NCBI GenBank assembly: GCA_022763165.1
Contig: JALEGO010000631.1
Coordinates: forward strand, 1-39,739
Length of the DNA: 39,739 bases
Direction: 5' to 3'
Source: Flavobacteriales bacterium
GTDB lineage: Bacteria; Bacteroidota; Bacteroidia; Flavobacteriales_G; JALEGO01
The notes below the pieces were generated by a model, which saw nothing but the letters and a program-made list of their open reading frames with translations, was not told the origin of the DNA and did not search any database. Position 1 is the first letter of the stretch. Every line of letters begins with the position of its first letter. The position numbers were made by a program, and so were the translations under genes. Shown one piece after another: positions 8,671 through 17,489 of this stretch.

Positions 8671-11316
8671 ATGAAAAAGTCATTAAAAGCCTTATTTCTT
8701 CTTGCACTATTAAGCATCAATTTGGTGCACGCAAGTAACGTACCAACGAGCGATGTCCTCAAAATAAGTGAGAACTATTATGCTAATGTCTCACCTACCC
8801 GAAACACTTCGTTTGTTGGGAACATTGCATTGACAATTTTTGAGAAGCAATCTCGATCAAATAACAGTCCATTGTTCCATGTTGTGAATGTAAATAATGA
8901 TGGGTTTGTGGTTGTGGCTGCTGATAATGAAGTTAAACCTATTCTGGGCTATTCAACAAATGGTCAATTCGATCCAAATAACATTCCTGTTCAATTGCAA
9001 GATTTGATCAATTCATGGCAAGAAGGTATTGAGCGTGAAATCAAAGACGCTATTCCGGCAAGCACCTATACAAGTAACCTTTGGACTCAAGCACTTCAAG
9101 GGTCCTTCTCAGGTTCTAGAAGTGGATCTGTAGCTCCTTTAACAACCACTACATGGAACCAATGGCCTCGTTATAATAAATTCTGCCCAGGAGGAGCTCC
9201 TACTGGCTGCGTTGCTACTGCCGTTGCGCAAATTATGAAATACCACAACCACCCTCCTCAAGGTTCTGGATCCCATTCTTATACACACCCTGATTACGGA
9301 ACGCTTTCTGCAAATTTCGGAGCTACGAGTTACGACTGGAGTGTTATGCCAAACAAATTGACTTCTTCGAGCTCTCAAAACGAAATAGATGAAGTAGCAA
9401 AAGTAAATTATCATATCGGTGTGAGTTTGGATATGGATTATGGACCAAATGGAAGCGCAACTTACAGCTACAAAGTAAGAAACGCCTTAAAAGATCACTT
9501 CAATTACAAAAACTCAGTTTCTTTAAAGTATCGTTACAGCTATTCTCTTTCAAGCTGGAAGAACATGCTTAAAAATGAATTGGATAACAACAGAGTTGTT
9601 TACCACTCCGGCTTTTGTCCTGATCCAGCTGCAGGACACGCCTTTGTGATTGACGGGTATGACACCAATGACATGTTTCATGTCAACTGGGGTTGGGGAG
9701 GCTCTTACAACGGTTATTTTGAAATCAATAACTTAAACCCTGGATCAACATACACATGGAATCAATCACAAAAAGCGATCATTGGCATTGAACCTATTCA
9801 AATGACACTTGATTTGAAACTTGCAGATGAAACACTTTATCATAGGGACACAACATATAATGATACAACATTGGTTTGGGATACGGTATTGTTACAATTC
9901 GACACTGTTTTAAACCCAATTACAGAGCACTTAGACACCTTTTCTTTTGACACAAGTATTGTAGACACTTTGGGATTGGTACAAGATTTTTCACTTACCA
10001 CGACAATTGGCAATTGGGGAAACATCTTTTATAACGGAAGATTTATGGCAGCAATCTGTGATTTAAATAATGTAATCATTGACACTGTTGAAATTTCTGA
10101 CACAGTGGGTATATCAGCCTACGATTACATGACCATTGTTTTTGAATCAAAGGCCAAATCATTGATGCCTGGAGATTATAAATTCTCAATCTTCTGGGAT
10201 GACAATGGCAGTTGGCAGCTAATTGACCAAGATTACTATTATAATGGAATACATTTTTACAACAATGGTGGTCAAACTGAACCTGAAGGTATATTGTCAT
10301 TTGGTTCTATTTCCATCAACCCAGACCCAATCTATGCGGATACTGCTTTTCAGGTAGAAATAATAGTCAAGAATAATCAAAACACGTCTTGGACAGGTTT
10401 GGTTTCTGCAGATTTTCACGAACTCAATGGAGACTGGTTAGATGAAATTGGGCATGTCAGCCGAACGTATCAACCATACGAAATAGATACTATCGTATTC
10501 AACGCCCCAGCTACAGATCTAGATCTTGGAGGATATCTAATAGGTATTTGGAACCAAGAACAAGGTTCAAATTGGGAAATGGTTAAAGAGGGATATTTCA
10601 AAAACAATAGGGAAGTACAAATCGTAGAAAAGGAATTTGCACTTGTACCTGATTCATACGAGGACAATAACAGCCCTCAAAATGCATATGATTTCTACAC
10701 CACTAGCTTATTCAACAACAACGCTGCGCTGATTTATACAAACAGTACTAACATTCATAATGAGCTTGATCAGGATTACTTCCGAGTAAATTTTGAGGCT
10801 GGATATACATATGAAATCACTCCAATCCTATTTGATGCTAGCGCACCAAACGCTCCAAAGGATTACACCCTTGAGGCGGTATTCTCATATGGTGTCAACA
10901 CGAACCCGACACTTCAGTATTATGATAATGAGGAGGTGGGAAGTATATCAATTGATGGAGACGGGTTTGTCTCATTTCATGTACAACCTTACTTCCAAAA
11001 TGCAATGGGAACATATAATCTTCAATTCCAAATCACAAGAACACCTAATTTCACTAATGATCTTTCAGCCGTGAACAGTTCCGAAAGTGTGAACATTTAC
11101 CCCAATCCAAATAACGGTCAATTTACCATTGCAAATATTTCCCAATGGAATTCAGCAAGTATCTTTGACGCTAATGGCAAATTGGTTTATACATTTGCCA
11201 ATCTTAAAAATGAATTGATTGAGGTGAATCTTTCAGACAAACTAAATAAAGGAATCTATTCGATCCGACTGGAATCTGAAGATAAAGTTTACAACGAAAG
11301 GTTTATCATAAAATAA
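8671..11316 (+). CDS. Secreted C10-family cysteine protease (streptopain-like), T9SS cargo
   Basis: This is an extracellular papain-fold endopeptidase of 881 residues. The frame opens at 8614, but the promoter lies inside that extension and the Met at 8671 begins a clean signal peptide (MKKSLKALFLLALLS...VHA), so 8671 is the start. Residues about 23-150 resemble the C10 propeptide (FVVVAADNEVKPILGY). The catalytic core runs from about 155 to 390, with nucleophile Cys180 in GGAPTGCVATAVAQIMKYH, His323 in AGHAFVIDGY, and the MFHVNWGWGGSYNGYF segment typical of streptopain and interpain. Beyond it come an Asp-Thr-rich linker (about 385-435), two beta domains, a possible pre-peptidase-like domain near 660-780, and a type-A T9SS sorting domain (IYPNPNNGQFTI ... 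GIYSIRL). It is monocistronic. It probably acts as a secreted digestive protease; its substrate is not evident. Confidence 0.93.
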   Translation: MKKSLKALFLLALLSINLVHASNVPTSDVLKISENYYANVSPTRNTSFVGNIALTIFEKQSRSNNSPLFHVVNVNNDGFVVVAADNEVKPILGYSTNGQFDPNNIPVQLQDLINSWQEGIEREIKDAIPASTYTSNLWTQALQGSFSGSRSGSVAPLTTTTWNQWPRYNKFCPGGAPTGCVATAVAQIMKYHNHPPQGSGSHSYTHPDYGTLSANFGATSYDWSVMPNKLTSSSSQNEIDEVAKVNYHIGVSLDMDYGPNGSATYSYKVRNALKDHFNYKNSVSLKYRYSYSLSSWKNMLKNELDNNRVVYHSGFCPDPAAGHAFVIDGYDTNDMFHVNWGWGGSYNGYFEINNLNPGSTYTWNQSQKAIIGIEPIQMTLDLKLADETLYHRDTTYNDTTLVWDTVLLQFDTVLNPITEHLDTFSFDTSIVDTLGLVQDFSLTTTIGNWGNIFYNGRFMAAICDLNNVIIDTVEISDTVGISAYDYMTIVFESKAKSLMPGDYKFSIFWDDNGSWQLIDQDYYYNGIHFYNNGGQTEPEGILSFGSISINPDPIYADTAFQVEIIVKNNQNTSWTGLVSADFHELNGDWLDEIGHVSRTYQPYEIDTIVFNAPATDLDLGGYLIGIWNQEQGSNWEMVKEGYFKNNREVQIVEKEFALVPDSYEDNNSPQNAYDFYTTSLFNNNAALIYTNSTNIHNELDQDYFRVNFEAGYTYEITPILFDASAPNAPKDYTLEAVFSYGVNTNPTLQYYDNEEVGSISIDGDGFVSFHVQPYFQNAMGTYNLQFQITRTPNFTNDLSAVNSSESVNIYPNPNNGQFTIANISQWNSASIFDANGKLVYTFANLKNELIEVNLSDKLNKGIYSIRLESEDKVYNERFIIK

Positions 11317-11345
11317 AGAGGGAATTTTTCCCTCTTTTCTTTTTC
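11315..11345 (+). terminator. Intrinsic terminator after the C10 protease gene
   Basis: A perfect stem AGAGGGAA / TTCCCTCT (11317-11324 and 11328-11335) with a TTT loop is followed directly by a T-rich tract. It begins immediately after the stop codon, with the two A bases of TAA able to extend the stem. Confidence 0.85.
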
Positions 11346-11377
11346 CATCCTAACCTAGTTTGCTGAAAGTCGATTAA

Positions 11378-12898
11378 TCAATTGACAATCTCGATTCTCC
11401 TTAAGACAGGCAACTCACCGAATTGTTCTATTTTGATAAAATATAGGCCTGAGGCAAGTTGATGATTCAACCGAGCATAATTATTTTTTAATTGTCTTTT
11501 AAACTTCAATTGACCTTGAAGATCAAAGATTTCCACTAAGCCCAATTCATGACCAGCAGTAATGTTGATGAAACCACTGCTAGGATTAGGGAAAATGTTA
11601 AACCTTTCTGAATGGTATGCGTCTATGTTTACCGTTGAACACTCTGAGCCAGCCCCTATCCACACAACTGAATCGAGAAAAGCGCAGCCTGCAGAGTCAA
11701 CAATAGTTGCGACCAAGACCGGACTACTCTGACTACCAGTATACAGAGACCAAACGGAGTCAGAGTGAGACAAAACAGTATCTGGCCACCAAGAAATTGA
11801 ATATGGGTGGCGATTGCCAATGATTTGAGTTGAAATGAAAGGCTGATTAGCTGTAGAATCGCAACCTGTCTGAACTTGGATACTAGGAGGGATAGGCGCT
11901 GGAACAAATATCGAGTCAATTTTCACACATCCATTTCCATCAGTAACGGTTAAATAATACATTATCTCTGTACAAAATCCTATAGGGTTTGAAATAGTCG
12001 CAGAGGTTAAACACCCGCTTGGAGACCAATTATAAATATAAGGGGCGACACCATTTGAAGCTGTTGGGTTTCCACCAAGGATAAAAGTACCGCCCGTACA
12101 TAGAACATCGCCAGGATCCAGTTGAACATTGCAATTGGAAATCAAAGAATCACAGTTTTGAGGAATTGGCCAATCCCAACCCACTATAGTATCTTGAATG
12201 GAAAAGCCAGAAACTGCTGAGAATTGAGCATCACAAATTGATGAGTTGAACAAAAAAGTCCAAGACCTATTAAAAAAGCAACCATTTAGACAGTCTCCCC
12301 AACCCAACTTAAAAGTTAACTGATTTCCATTGATTTGAATCTCATTATCTTCACCGAAATAAGGATTTGTGGTGCAATAAACAACTCCTGAAACCGTATC
12401 CAGCATACTTACCAATGCAGACACGTTTACCGTATCATTTAGGTCTATTACATGAAATGCTCCAGAAGCAGAAGCGAATATATTATAATTAAAAAAAGAT
12501 AAAAGACTATCCACAAAAGCATTACCACTTTGATTTCCTGCCAACAAGTTTTGAACCCATGCCTGATTCGTATCAAACTTTATCGTCAATTGGTGCAATA
12601 CAATATCAGGACGGTCGTGTATACAATATATCGCAAAGACAGAGTCTCTTTCAGGAGAAGGCAAATTATAAATGCTCGTTAAAGCATCCCAAACATGATT
12701 TTCAATCCAACTTGGTATAAAGATTGAGTCCTGAAGACCAATTTGGTTCATGTAATCTACTGAGATACTTTTGACATCAGCTTGGTAATTGGATAGTATA
12801 AAACCTGGAATGGTGCAACTTGTTTGAGCGTTAATTTCAGCCAACGAAATATTAAAAAAGATCAAAAAGATACATGGTCGAATGAGGTGAAAGTTCAT
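11378..12898 (-). CDS. Secreted SprB-repeat protein with T9SS sorting domain
   Basis: This is a 506-residue exported protein of unknown function. A signal peptide occupies residues 1-25 (cleaved after NAQ). Residues about 26-225 form a domain I do not recognise; it includes the cysteine-containing motif LGWGDCLNGCFFNRSWTF near 198-215. Residues about 258-333 are an SprB-like Ig repeat (VLCTGGTFILGGNPTASNG, then NPIGFCTEIMYYLTVTDGNG), and a weaker one follows at about 335-415. The last 75 residues are a type-A T9SS sorting domain (FNIFPNPSSGFINI ... GLYFIKI). The same SprB-like repeat recurs three times in the next gene leftward-transcribed from 15893, only 115 bp away, so the two may be related cell-surface components. 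Surface adhesion is an inference from SprB, the gliding adhesin. Confidence 0.8.
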   Translation of the reverse strand: MNFHLIRPCIFLIFFNISLAEINAQTSCTIPGFILSNYQADVKSISVDYMNQIGLQDSIFIPSWIENHVWDALTSIYNLPSPERDSVFAIYCIHDRPDIVLHQLTIKFDTNQAWVQNLLAGNQSGNAFVDSLLSFFNYNIFASASGAFHVIDLNDTVNVSALVSMLDTVSGVVYCTTNPYFGEDNEIQINGNQLTFKLGWGDCLNGCFFNRSWTFLFNSSICDAQFSAVSGFSIQDTIVGWDWPIPQNCDSLISNCNVQLDPGDVLCTGGTFILGGNPTASNGVAPYIYNWSPSGCLTSATISNPIGFCTEIMYYLTVTDGNGCVKIDSIFVPAPIPPSIQVQTGCDSTANQPFISTQIIGNRHPYSISWWPDTVLSHSDSVWSLYTGSQSSPVLVATIVDSAGCAFLDSVVWIGAGSECSTVNIDAYHSERFNIFPNPSSGFINITAGHELGLVEIFDLQGQLKFKRQLKNNYARLNHQLASGLYFIKIEQFGELPVLRRIEIVN

Positions 12899-13013
12899 AA
12901 ATGAAAATTTGCTTGTTAAGGAATTTGAATTGGCTCTAATTTATTGCAATATCTATTGTTTCTAAAATAAACTAGAGGACACTTTTAGGGTCAGCCACGA
13001 GAAATCTAATATT

Positions 13014-15893
13014 CTAATCAAGTATTTCAATCCTCTTAACAATAGGCTGATCCTTATCTTGACCTACAATTTTCAAGAAATAGATACCTGCTGGAAGCGA
13101 ACTATTCAAAACAACATTCTTGGACATCAATTGGCTTTGATACTCAATTTGACCTAGCGCATTGACAATTTCCAAACTAGTGATAAAATCACTTGACTGG
13201 ATATTGATTTGCCCTTTGCTTGGGTTGGGGTAAACCGAGATGAAAGGTTTGTTCAGTTGATCATTTTCTCCACCTTCAAGAATAATAATGCTTTTATTGT
13301 TAGTACCTACTTGTAAAGGATAGCCACTTTCATTATTTGCAGAATGCACCACTATCTCCAAGCTTAAAGTGTCTACAACAATCTCAGAAGCTCCAGTTAA
13401 GTCATCCGCTGTTACAATTTCTAAGGCTCCTATTTGACCATTTCCCGCACTCGCAATTTGATCTGTTTTGGTAATCGCTATATCAATCTTGCCTTGAGCT
13501 GTGAAATTGGTATCCACATCTATTCTTGTGGATGGAGAACCAATCCAAGAAGTAGTATAGCTCAATGTCATGTTGCTGGTGTCGACCAAATCGTTATTGT
13601 AAAGAATAGAGAAGGCCAAACCATAAATACTATCAGCCGGCAAAGTGTTCGTACCAAGATGGATGGGTATAATCAACGATTGATTTTCACCTACTGTATC
13701 AAAATTTGGCCAATCAAAAAACAATACTGGATCAGTAGCACTTGCTAAATCATCGGTTTTATTATGTGTAAGGCCATAGTTCAACAAGACTGCATTGAGA
13801 TCATTAAGATCGACCAGTCCATCCCCATTACAATCAGCATGTTTTTGATTCAAGCCGCTGAGGAATTGACCAGACCAATCTCCAGCAGCTTGTGGAAGCC
13901 AATTGACTGATGCATTAGGGCGAGTCAAACCTGCACTATTGTAAGCAACACCAATATTCAACACATCAACAATATCCGCTACACCATCAGAATTCGCATC
14001 TCCTGGCCACACGGAGTCCAAAGGAACAGTGCACACCTCAATAGAGTCGACATCAAAACAGCCATGAAGAGTATCTTGAACAGTCAAGGTATATACTATG
14101 GTATCTGAAGGACAAGAAATTGGATTTGCAATAGAATCATCATTCAAATCAATGTCTGGAGACCAAGTATAAGTAGTGTTTGGCAAAGTATTGAAGGGAC
14201 CAATCTGAACACAACCACCAATACTTACGCAAGCATCAGGTCCAGCATCAGCCTGAATATTATAACATTCAATATAAATGGAATCCACATCAACACAGCC
14301 ATTATCATCGGTTACGCTAAGAACATAAGTTGTATCACAAGCAAACCCAATTGGATTCCCAATAGTAGCGTCATTTAGCAGTGAGGCTGGAGACCATGCG
14401 AAATTATATGGGGGTGTACCTCCAATAGCTGGATTGAGCCCTCCGAGAACGAATGTTCCAGGACAAATAGTATCATCTGCGCCTGCATCAGCTTGCAGTG
14501 AGGTCGCACAGGACACGTAAATACTATCAGTTCCTGTACAGCCATTGGCATCTGTCACACTCACGGTGTACATTGTATCACAGCCGGATGTAATTGGATT
14601 TGCAGTGTTCACGTTAGTTAAGGACCATGATGGCGTCCAGAGGTAAGAGTACGGAACCACTCCACCAACAGCAGTAGGGCTTCCTCCAAGTTGTACAGTT
14701 CCACCAGAACATACATTTGGGGAACCTGCATCCACCGTAATTCCAGAAACGTGGACAAAGTAACTTTTTGACGTATGCCCAACATAAGGACAGACAGAAT
14801 CACTTACCGTTAATGTAAATGATAGAGTAGTGTCATTTGCTGGTGCAGTAAACGAAATATCTACCAAAGCAGAATTACCACTGTAGTTTACATTGAAATT
14901 GGCACCTTGTATTCCGCCATCCCAAATCACTCCTATATTATCAGGATCTGGATCGCTTACGCCAATAGTTAAATTAACCTGAGAATTGGCACAAACTGCA
15001 GTATCAACATTTGAAAAATTCGAATATGAAGTATCAACTCCAGACAAAACTGGGGAGGCATTCACACAATTAATGATAAAATACACCATATCTCTTCGAA
15101 TGAAACCAATTTTCTGCCCATTTCGGTACTCCTCCACCTCCACGGCCATATTGGATACCACCAAATTGTTTGATGTAAAGCAGACCAAACCCGTCAAGGA
15201 ATCAATGCTAAAATTACTAGCACTGTTAGCAGCGATAGGTGAGCTAGTCGAATGACCAGGTGTATAGGAAATTGGTGTGTTTAACGCTGTCAGAGATGGC
15301 ACTACTTTGTAAACTAAAGAATCTCCATCAACATCAAATGCTTTCAAGTTGAGGCAGTTTTGAACAATTCTGCAATTGATAATATCCGGATCTTGCAAAA
15401 AGCTTGGAGAGTTATTGCATATATTATTATCAATCACAACGTTCAAATATGTATTCTGAGACTGCGGATTATTAATATTTGTTATCGATGGTAGCCTACA
15501 ACAATTGGAATATTCAACCAACCAATCGTTTGAGACACCACTCAATACTATCGTATCTTTAAAAGTATTTTTAATCGTTCCTGGATATGCAGATCCCAAA
15601 TTTGAACAAACCGTGGTCACCGCTGTACATGTTTTTGTGATTTCCATGGTATCTGTAAGGTAGAGATAGACATTGTTTGAAACACCCAAGCTACTTGAAG
15701 AAACTGAAACCAGTTGGCTATCGGCCAGAAAAGTGGCAGAGCACTCCCAGTAAAGATCTAAGGTGATTTCGTACGTGTTGCTTCCTAAACACCGATAAGT
15801 CATTTCACCTCCATTGAGATGTGACGCATGAACATTGAATGATACTATTAAACAAATTGCGCTAAGAATGTGAATTAGTCTAGTCATAAACAT
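13014..15893 (-). CDS. Large T9SS surface protein: SprB repeats, EF-hand pair, cohesin-like domain
   Basis: This is a 959-residue exported protein. A signal peptide covers about 1-24; MTRL at 15887 is an equally good start. Residues about 25-280 form an N-terminal domain with a HLNGGEMTYRCLGSNTYEI opening, a motif I associate with large Bacteroidota surface proteins. Three SprB-like repeats lie at about 387-460, 467-540 and 547-620, each ending xVTDxNGCxxxDSIYV. Two dockerin-type calcium loops follow, GDANSDGVADIVD (631-643) and DCNGDGLVDLNDLN (687-700), split by a conserved RPNASVNW insert. A cohesin-like beta domain fills about 723-870, and a type-A T9SS sorting domain ends the protein (VYPNPSKGQINI ... 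GIYFLKI). The segment from the EF loops to the end is paralogous to the C-terminal half of the gene at 17490-19154. It is divergent from a helical-protein gene that starts at 16028. Confidence 0.85.
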   Translation of the reverse strand: MFMTRLIHILSAICLIVSFNVHASHLNGGEMTYRCLGSNTYEITLDLYWECSATFLADSQLVSVSSSSLGVSNNVYLYLTDTMEITKTCTAVTTVCSNLGSAYPGTIKNTFKDTIVLSGVSNDWLVEYSNCCRLPSITNINNPQSQNTYLNVVIDNNICNNSPSFLQDPDIINCRIVQNCLNLKAFDVDGDSLVYKVVPSLTALNTPISYTPGHSTSSPIAANSASNFSIDSLTGLVCFTSNNLVVSNMAVEVEEYRNGQKIGFIRRDMVYFIINCVNASPVLSGVDTSYSNFSNVDTAVCANSQVNLTIGVSDPDPDNIGVIWDGGIQGANFNVNYSGNSALVDISFTAPANDTTLSFTLTVSDSVCPYVGHTSKSYFVHVSGITVDAGSPNVCSGGTVQLGGSPTAVGGVVPYSYLWTPSWSLTNVNTANPITSGCDTMYTVSVTDANGCTGTDSIYVSCATSLQADAGADDTICPGTFVLGGLNPAIGGTPPYNFAWSPASLLNDATIGNPIGFACDTTYVLSVTDDNGCVDVDSIYIECYNIQADAGPDACVSIGGCVQIGPFNTLPNTTYTWSPDIDLNDDSIANPISCPSDTIVYTLTVQDTLHGCFDVDSIEVCTVPLDSVWPGDANSDGVADIVDVLNIGVAYNSAGLTRPNASVNWLPQAAGDWSGQFLSGLNQKHADCNGDGLVDLNDLNAVLLNYGLTHNKTDDLASATDPVLFFDWPNFDTVGENQSLIIPIHLGTNTLPADSIYGLAFSILYNNDLVDTSNMTLSYTTSWIGSPSTRIDVDTNFTAQGKIDIAITKTDQIASAGNGQIGALEIVTADDLTGASEIVVDTLSLEIVVHSANNESGYPLQVGTNNKSIIILEGGENDQLNKPFISVYPNPSKGQINIQSSDFITSLEIVNALGQIEYQSQLMSKNVVLNSSLPAGIYFLKIVGQDKDQPIVKRIEILD

Positions 15894-15912
15894 ATACTCG
15901 TTGGTTACAATA

Positions 15913-15944
15913 CAAATATTCGAAATCTATGCTTTCCAAAAAAA
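15913..15944 (-). promoter_or_regulatory. Putative promoter of the 13014-15893 gene
   Basis: Read on the minus strand: TTTTTTTG (15944-15937), 16 bp, then AATATTTG (15920-15913), one mismatch from TAnnTTTG. The same TTTTTTTG / AATATTTGTA arrangement, with 15 bp between, precedes the paralogous gene at 19154, which strengthens the call. Confidence 0.5.
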
Positions 15945-16027
15945 TACAATTACTTTAATTTGTGGGTTATTATAACTAAATTTAAATATCTAATTAATTA
16001 TTATATAGTTTTTTATACTTAAAATTT

Positions 16028-16834
16028 GTGGATCATATTATATTCGAACATATTAGAAAATTTGACAAAAAAGATTGGAAGTCTTTCAAAACATTTGTTT
16101 CATCACCTTACTTTAACAAAAACAAGAGAATCGTACAATATGTCGAATTCCTGGCTTTAAACCCAAGTTTAAATGACAAAAATGCACTTTTTCGTGCTGC
16201 ATTTCCTGAAAGAAAACATTATAACGATTCAAGTTTAAGATCCATTCACAGCGAAATCCTTCAGCTCATTCTGAAGTTTTATCAAATTGAAAAACTGAAT
16301 GACTCAGATAAAGCGACATCATTAGATATTCTTGTACAAAAGGATCAGTTTAGAACTTACCAATTGATCAAAAACCGATGGCTGAAGCGCTCCGAGAATG
16401 GACTGCAAGATGAAAAATTCTTTCGCTCAAAATTAGAAATGAGCAAGATTCACTATGAATTCTTAAGCAGGAAAGAACAAAGGAAAAGCGAGGTTCTCGA
16501 TCAGGCGTTGTTAGATGTCAACTACAACTTAGACCAGCTCTATTTAGTAGAAAAACTACAATTGCTTGCCGAAATGCAAAATAGAGGCATCTCAGAAAAT
16601 GAGTCCATTACTCTTCTTGAACTCAAGACTATTCTCAACAAACCCATCAACAGAAACAATCAATTCATCCAAATTTTCACTGAAATCCTGACACTTTTAA
16701 GCGATCACGCTGAAAAATCATTTTTTGGGGTTTACGAACTCATCAAAAAGGAAAATCAAAAATTCTCAAAAAAGGAATTAAAGGATATGTTTGAATACAT
16801 TCAAAACTTTTGTATCCGAAAAATCAATCAATGA
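16028..16834 (+). CDS. 5' part of a helical TPR-like protein interrupted by an in-frame TGA
   Basis: Residues 1-268 of a protein whose intact paralogue is encoded at 19324-20694. Shared features are FVSSPYFNKNKR versus FLKSPYLNTNNK near residue 25 and KDMFEYIQNFCIRKIN versus KNMYVFLMNFCVKQIN at the end. The reading frame is closed by TAG at 16007, and only GTG at 16028 can start it, since the next Met is near residue 138; the paralogue also uses a non-AUG start at the same aligned place. There is no signal peptide, and helix and Lys/Glu content are high, so it is likely cytoplasmic. The frame ends at TGA 16832-16834 but stays open in the same frame to 17422, and the paralogue aligns across without a gap. 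This is therefore a nonsense-mutated gene, a read-through gene or a sequencing error. I do not recognise a named family. Confidence 0.75.
   Translation: MDHIIFEHIRKFDKKDWKSFKTFVSSPYFNKNKRIVQYVEFLALNPSLNDKNALFRAAFPERKHYNDSSLRSIHSEILQLILKFYQIEKLNDSDKATSLDILVQKDQFRTYQLIKNRWLKRSENGLQDEKFFRSKLEMSKIHYEFLSRKEQRKSEVLDQALLDVNYNLDQLYLVEKLQLLAEMQNRGISENESITLLELKTILNKPINRNNQFIQIFTEILTLLSDHAEKSFFGVYELIKKENQKFSKKELKDMFEYIQNFCIRKINQ
16832..16834 (+). other. In-frame TGA dividing the helical-protein gene
   Basis: The codons read ATC AAT CAA TGA AAT GAT CAT. The paralogue has INANNTKYY at the aligned place, so the TGA aligns with an Asn codon and no bases are gained or lost. Both halves keep coding character. 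TGA serves as a normal stop elsewhere in the window (for example at 20692-20694 and 34738-34740). Confidence 0.85.
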
Positions 16835-16846
16835 AATGATCATTTT

Positions 16847-17422
16847 TTGGAAGAACTGTACAAAATCTACAAATACCAACTTGAAGAAGAAATCAACGTA
16901 GAGAATAACAAAATGAGAATTAGTGACTTTAAGAATATTGCCACATTAGGAATTAGACTTAAAGATTTAGATTGGGTAAGGCATTTTACAAACGAACATA
17001 AAGACAAACTCGACCTGAGGTATCAACAAAGTGCTGAGGCCTACAATTTGGCAAGAATCGATTTTTACAAAGAAGAATACAGCGCTGCTCGAAAAAAATT
17101 AGTCAATGTTGAATATGCAGATATTCATTATGAACTTGGAAGCAGAGCCTTACTTATAAAAATCTATTTTGAAACTACGGATTCAGAATTGATGCTACAG
17201 AACCTAAATTCATTGAAGCTTTTTGTCAGAAGATCAAGATTAATCTCCGATTATCAAAAAAGAATCTATTTAAACTTCTTGAAATGCATTCACAAAATGA
17301 ACCGACTCATTGATGGCGATAAAAGAGTCACCGAAACGCTCGACCATTTGATATATGAAGACAAAGCCATTGCAGACTATACTTGGGTTCGCAAGAAGTA
17401 TGAAGAAATAAAAAGCCTCTGA
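16847..17422 (+). CDS. 3' part of the interrupted helical TPR-like protein
   Basis: This is the continuation of the 16028 frame after the TGA, about 190 residues. It matches the C-terminal half of the paralogue at 19324-20694 throughout: ISDFKNIATLGIRLKDLDWV versus LGDFKNIATVGLRLKELDWV, then AYNLARIDFYKEEYSAARK versus SYNLARICFVRSNYKDALK, and SDYQKRIYLNFLK versus SDYQKSLYLNFLR. The helix pattern (AxNLAR..F....Y..A...L) resembles tetratricopeptide repeats, which suggests a protein-binding scaffold. If translated separately, a start would have to be at 16847 (TTG read as Met) or at ATG 16913. The good conservation on this side of the stop suggests that the break is recent or that it is read through. 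The stop codon lies inside the terminator stem. Confidence 0.7.
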   Translation: MEELYKIYKYQLEEEINVENNKMRISDFKNIATLGIRLKDLDWVRHFTNEHKDKLDLRYQQSAEAYNLARIDFYKEEYSAARKKLVNVEYADIHYELGSRALLIKIYFETTDSELMLQNLNSLKLFVRRSRLISDYQKRIYLNFLKCIHKMNRLIDGDKRVTETLDHLIYEDKAIADYTWVRKKYEEIKSL

Positions 17423-17440
17423 TTACTCAGAGGCTCTTTT
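17411..17440. terminator. Bidirectional intrinsic terminator between convergent genes
   Basis: A 9-bp perfect stem AGCCTCTGA / TCAGAGGCT (17414-17422 and 17427-17435) with a TTAC loop. It is followed by CTTTT on the plus strand and by TTTTTATTTC on the minus strand. It can end both the helical-protein gene and the convergent gene whose stop is at 17490. Confidence 0.85.
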
Positions 17441-17489
17441 AACCTATTGCTTTATTAGATTGATTTAAATCATTTAAACCAAGTAGACT

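Noticed and set aside
16832-16834. TGA reassigned to a sense codon or read as selenocysteine
   Set aside because: TGA ends other genes normally in this window (17420, 20692, 34738). No selenocysteine hairpin is obvious after 16834, and the aligned residue in the paralogue is Asn, not Cys.
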